Below the pieces are notes generated by a model. The model made no database searches, was not told the DNA's origin, and saw only the letters and a program-made list of their open reading frames with translations. A program made the translations under genes and the position numbers. Shown here in pieces: positions 42,467 through 45,437 of a DNA stretch of 45,437 nt. The stretch comes from a bacterium (lineage in GTDB: Bacteria; Bacteroidota; Bacteroidia; Chitinophagales; Saprospiraceae), in NCBI GenBank assembly GCA_024742755.1, contig JANSXW010000041.1:1-45437 (forward strand). Reading direction: 5' to 3'. Numbering within the stretch: position 1 is the stretch's first letter; every line of letters starts with the position of its first letter.

Positions 42467-43339
42467 TTAACCCTGATACCGGGGCTCCGGTTGCCCGGTC
42501 GTGGTGGTCTGCAATTGCAGGCACACCCCTGCCAGGGGCTGGGCTTTTTTCTGTTCGGGAGATAAGGGGCGCTGTGAGGTGGTGATGAGCAGGTGTTGCA
42601 GTTCAGGCCCGCCAAAGCAGCAGCTTGTGGGGTGAGAAACGGGCAATTCGATATCTTCCACCTTCTGGCCTCGTTCGTCGAAGTGGCTGATCTTGCCTTC
42701 CTGCCACATGGCGACCCAGAGGTGGTCGTTGGTGTCCACGGTGAGGCCATCGGGGAAGCCGTGGGGGCCGAACTCGATGAAATTACGGCGATTGCTCAGG
42801 TTGCCGGTTTCAAGGTCATAGTCGTAGGCGTAGACCACATGCCGTTCCGTATCTGCAAAGAAGTAGGTTTTGCGGTCTGCCGACCAGCCCATGCCATTGG
42901 GCAGCATGAGGTTTTGCTCGTGGCGTTGCACCGCTCCGGATTCGTTCAGGCAATACAGGTTGCCGACCGGTTCCGTGCCATCGTAGGTCATGGTAGCGGC
43001 CCAGAAGCGGCCCTTGGGGTCTACGGCTCCGTCATTGAAACGGGTGGCCTCTACCTCGGCTTCGGTGGATGATACCTGTTGCAATGCCCGGGTGTGGGTG
43101 TCGTAGGTAAAGAAGCCGTCACGCAGTGCCATGACTACCCCACCCTGTTCGCGCAGGGCCAATACCCCGAGCGGCTGCCCGACTACGTGGGTTTCCACCC
43201 GGCCGGTTTTCCAGTCGCCAATAAAGAACAGCCCCTGCATCAGATCGACCCAGTAGAACTGCGCTGCCTGTGGGTCCCAGACCGGTCCCTCGCCGTGGTG
43301 GCAGCGGACCTCAAAAAGCGGTTGAATAGCGTACTCCAT
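42467..43339 (-). CDS. SMP-30/gluconolactonase family lactonase, 290 aa
   Basis: A six-bladed beta-propeller with no signal peptide, so cytoplasmic. The divalent-metal ligands of the SMP-30 family are in place: Glu17 (HGEGPVW), Asn102 (RFNDGAVD), Asn148 (LPNGMGWS) and Asp197 (FPDGLTVD). The family hydrolyses sugar lactones (e.g. gluconolactone, L-rhamnono-lactone, galactonolactone), which fits a pathway of sugar oxidation after rhamnose or galactose release. As the first gene of the minus-strand operon it lies next to the divergent GH28 gene; a possible -7 box and an inverted repeat lie upstream. Confidence 0.9.
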   Translation of the reverse strand: MEYAIQPLFEVRCHHGEGPVWDPQAAQFYWVDLMQGLFFIGDWKTGRVETHVVGQPLGVLALREQGGVVMALRDGFFTYDTHTRALQQVSSTEAEVEATRFNDGAVDPKGRFWAATMTYDGTEPVGNLYCLNESGAVQRHEQNLMLPNGMGWSADRKTYFFADTERHVVYAYDYDLETGNLSNRRNFIEFGPHGFPDGLTVDTNDHLWVAMWQEGKISHFDERGQKVEDIELPVSHPTSCCFGGPELQHLLITTSQRPLSPEQKKAQPLAGVCLQLQTTTTGQPEPRYQG

Positions 43340-43365
43340 AAGTCAGTGGAATCCTTTGTAGCGGG

Positions 43366-43373
43366 CAAAAATA
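43366..43373 (-). promoter_or_regulatory. Possible -7 box of the glycan operon
   Basis: Read on the minus strand, TATTTTTG matches TAnnTTTG and lies ~27 bp upstream of the start at 43339, a suitable promoter distance. No good -33 element is seen at the normal spacing. Confidence 0.35.
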
Positions 43374-43445
43374 AAATACACCACTTTCGAAAAGCTTTTG
43401 CCCCAACGTTGCACAAACCAGCTGTGTATTTTCTTTTTCGAGAAA

Positions 43446-43460
43446 TCCTTTGGGAAAGGA
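43446..43460. promoter_or_regulatory. Inverted repeat in the divergent SMP-30/GH28 promoter region
   Basis: TCCTTT-GGG-AAAGGA, a perfect 6-bp inverted repeat with 3-bp spacer, sits midway between the two divergent starts. A nearby TTTCGAAA palindrome (43386-43393) is also present. Either could be an operator for coordinated control; no regulator is encoded in this part of the window. Confidence 0.35.
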
Positions 43461-43574
43461 GGGCTTGTCTGCTGGCTTGTAATCAAAGCCTGACTGAAGT
43501 TTGCTGCTGATGACTATCCAATTCTCCGGCAGGGGTTACAGGCGGGCCCGGGATTGCTCTTTTTTCCAAAAAAG

Positions 43575-45206
43575 ATGATGGTGCGCAAAGACTGCTTAAT
43601 TGGCCATAGCCAGCTTTTATTATGGATGTTTCTGATCTTCTCTGGCTTCTCACTTGGTGCTCAGTCCACTATTTTTAATGTTCGTGATTTTGGAGCAAGC
43701 GGGGATGCTGCTCAATACGCACGCCCTTTTCTGCAAAAAGCCATCGATGCCTGCCATGCGGCGGGCGGCGGACAGGTGCTCTTGCCTGCCGGGGCTTACA
43801 CCACCGGCACGATCGTTCTGAAGGACAAGGTGGATTTCCACCTGGCACCGGGCGCCACCCTTTACGCCAGTCAGCAGGAAAAGGACTATGAAAATGACTT
43901 CGTGGTTTACAAAAAGAACGATTCGGGTAAATTGCCGGGCGAAGGGACGCCTGTACTCATCTATGCCAAAGGAGCAAAGCACATCAGCATTACCGGCAAG
44001 GGGACCATTCACGGGCAGGCCCGGCGGACGTACGAGCCCCTGAAAAGCGTGGATGGCTTCATAGCTGAAGAAACGGAAAACGCCAGGAATTCCGGCGTGG
44101 AGATGAAAATGTACTACAAGGTGAAGCCTTATACCTGCATGGTATTCCTGGAGGACTGCACTGATATCCGTGTTCAGGACGTTTCCATGATCGAATCCAC
44201 CGACTGGACGCTGCACTTTAAATGGTGTGAGCGGGCGTTTGTGGATGGGGTCTACATTTTCTCCAGCCTGGAGCAGGGCGTCAATGCCGATGGGATTGAT
44301 ATTGACGGCAGCAAAGATGTGGTGGTCTCTAATTGCACCATTATCACCGGAGATGATTCCATTGTGCTGAAGTCCACGATTACTGGTGAGGATTACCGGG
44401 CTTGTGAAAATATTACGGTAACGAACTGTTCTTTGGTGTCCACCTCCACCGGGCTTAAATTGGGCACCGAAAGCCACGGCGACTTCCGCCACATCACTTT
44501 TTCCAACTGCGTGATCCGCAACAGCAACCGGGGGCTGAGCATTGTGGTGCGGGACGGGGCCACGGTTAGCGATGTGCTGTTTTCCAACATCACCATTGAG
44601 TGCGACCGCAAACACTTCAACTGGTGGGGCAACGGCGATCCGATCTGGCTGGTGCTCAAGCGGCGGTTCCCGGATTCCAAGCTTGGCAAAATTCAGAACG
44701 TGACCTTCCAAAACATTCAGGCACGCGGGCAGGGCACCAGCAAAATTGAAGGCTACCCCGGCGAGCAAATGCTGGAAAACATCCGGCTATACAACGTCCA
44801 GCTCACCCTGGAAGCGGAGGACAAACCCGACAAACGCACCACCCACGGCTTTGAAGCCCACGATGTGGATGGGCTGATCCTTTCTGACTTTACCATCAAC
44901 TGGGACAACACCAAGGGAATGGAGCCCAAATGGGATGCAGCGGTAGCCCTGCAACAGGTGATGAACGTGGAAATGGACCGCGTACGGGGCAAACAGGCGA
45001 CTAAAGGGAGCGCAATCCGGCTTACGGATGTGCAAAACGCCTACATCACCAACACCCTGCCTCAGCCGGGCACGGCTACGCTTTTTGAGATATCGGGCGC
45101 TGAAAGCCGCAATTTAGTGTTCCGGGATAATGACCCGATGGGCATAGCCGCTCAGTTTTTAGCAACCGGCAAAGAGGTTGAAAAGGAGGCCATCAACCTG
45201 AAGTAA
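43575..45206 (+). CDS. GH28 family (polygalacturonase-like) enzyme, exported, ~543 aa
   Basis: A TTG at 43554 opens the frame, but ATG at 43575 (or 43578) starts directly before a basic region and signal peptide (LLLWMFLIFSGFSLGAQ), so it is chosen. Residues ~35-540 form a right-handed beta-helix. The catalytic aspartates are present: NADG (Asp239), GDD (Asp260/Asp261), and SHGD with His301. The fourth family motif, normally RIK and involved in binding the galacturonate carboxylate, reads SIV (322-324) here, with Arg326 just after. Thus the catalytic machinery looks intact but subsite binding differs, perhaps a non-galacturonate or substituted substrate. It faces away from the glycan operon, from which it is separated by 235 bp. 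Confidence 0.85.
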   Translation: MMVRKDCLIGHSQLLLWMFLIFSGFSLGAQSTIFNVRDFGASGDAAQYARPFLQKAIDACHAAGGGQVLLPAGAYTTGTIVLKDKVDFHLAPGATLYASQQEKDYENDFVVYKKNDSGKLPGEGTPVLIYAKGAKHISITGKGTIHGQARRTYEPLKSVDGFIAEETENARNSGVEMKMYYKVKPYTCMVFLEDCTDIRVQDVSMIESTDWTLHFKWCERAFVDGVYIFSSLEQGVNADGIDIDGSKDVVVSNCTIITGDDSIVLKSTITGEDYRACENITVTNCSLVSTSTGLKLGTESHGDFRHITFSNCVIRNSNRGLSIVVRDGATVSDVLFSNITIECDRKHFNWWGNGDPIWLVLKRRFPDSKLGKIQNVTFQNIQARGQGTSKIEGYPGEQMLENIRLYNVQLTLEAEDKPDKRTTHGFEAHDVDGLILSDFTINWDNTKGMEPKWDAAVALQQVMNVEMDRVRGKQATKGSAIRLTDVQNAYITNTLPQPGTATLFEISGAESRNLVFRDNDPMGIAAQFLATGKEVEKEAINLK

Positions 45207-45263
45207 GCTTTTGGCAAAATGCTGAGGGGTTAGGTACAGGTGCATTGCTTAGACTATGTTGGG

Positions 45264-45284
45264 AATTCGCTTTTGGAGCGAATT
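45264..45284 (+). terminator. 8-bp hairpin after GH28
   Basis: AATTCGCT-TTTGG-AGCGAATT (45264-45271 and 45277-45284) is a perfect 8-bp stem 58 bp after the stop. A T-poor tail follows, so it is a candidate terminator only. Confidence 0.4.
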
Positions 45285-45345
45285 TAGTCAAATTTCATTC
45301 TGAACGAGGCACGATGAAGGAGCATAGCCTAAGCTAAGTGACTGA

Positions 45346-45377
45346 CCTGCCCGCCGTACAAGACTTTGGCAGGCGGG
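45346..45377. repeat. GC-rich inverted repeat at the right edge
   Basis: CCTGCC (45346-45351) pairs with GGCAGG (45368-45373), and alternatively CCCGCC (45350-45355) with GGCGGG (45372-45377). The alternate pairings and GC-rich character recall short dispersed intergenic repeats, but no second copy is in the window. Confidence 0.4.
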
Positions 45378-45437
45378 AGAGTAACGAAGTGCAGGATAAA
45401 ATTTGGCAAATGCAGCCCAATGGGTGAAATCCCAACA

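Noticed and set aside
43650..44768. Minus-strand 372-codon frame inside the GH28 gene
   Set aside because: Antisense shadow of a gene with intact GH28 motifs; no recognisable protein features.

Overview
The window looks like a chromosome segment from a Bacteroidota bacterium, most likely a marine or aquatic member of Saprospiria (Lewinella/Phaeodactylibacter-like; this placement is an inference). The evidence is type IX secretion (T9SS) C-terminal domains of both type A and type B, a PorP/SprF-family protein, SprB/PKD/cohesin-like adhesin modules, a TonB-dependent receptor paired with a DUF4249 lipoprotein, a double-glycine peptide leader, TAnnTTTG-type promoter boxes and a lack of clear Shine-Dalgarno sites. 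No rRNA, tRNA, CRISPR array or complete mobile element was seen.

Layout. (1) 1-4.2 kb: a minus-strand pair, made of a membrane-anchored nucleoside-phosphorylase-like protein and an overlapping partial TolB/CsgG-like exported protein cut by the window edge; a small double-glycine peptide (RiPP-precursor-like); an unrecognised 497-residue protein; and the decayed copy of a small LuxR-type HTH gene whose intact paralogue sits at 19.5 kb. (2) 4.2-10.9 kb: a secreted M48 metalloprotease, a large papain-like/VWA/TPR exported protein, and a block of four small membrane, lipoprotein or unknown genes. (3) 11.3-28.6 kb: a cell-surface region with three giant or large T9SS cargo proteins, a PorP/SprF partner, a membrane protein, the intact HTH regulator, a small outer-membrane-barrel candidate, a T9SS type A protein and a PhoD-like phosphatase. 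(4) 28.7-32.0 kb: a TonB-dependent receptor/DUF4249 operon on the minus strand. (5) 32.2-45.2 kb: a GC-richer polysaccharide-utilisation locus. A long, tightly packed minus-strand run encodes SMP-30 lactonase, GH88, GH42, GH78-like, a scar made of a truncated MFS sugar porter joined to a truncated GH43 enzyme, GH2 beta-galactosidase and GH16; a GH28 gene is divergent. The enzyme set suits a pectin or rhamnogalacturonan-like glycan with galactose side chains.

How the parts fit. The surface region encodes adhesins that leave through T9SS, and the PorP/SprF gene is translationally coupled to a type B cargo gene. The glycan locus would trim galactosyl, rhamnosyl and uronosyl units outside the cell or in the periplasm. 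It has no SusC/SusD pair of its own, and its own MFS transporter gene is broken, so uptake must rely on other loci. The most interesting items are the two-frameshift HTH relic, the MFS/GH43 deletion scar, the nucleoside-phosphorylase-TM-PEGA-like architecture, the orphan peptide precursor, the papain-like-VWA-TPR fusion, and sharp base-composition breaks inside three secreted-protein genes.
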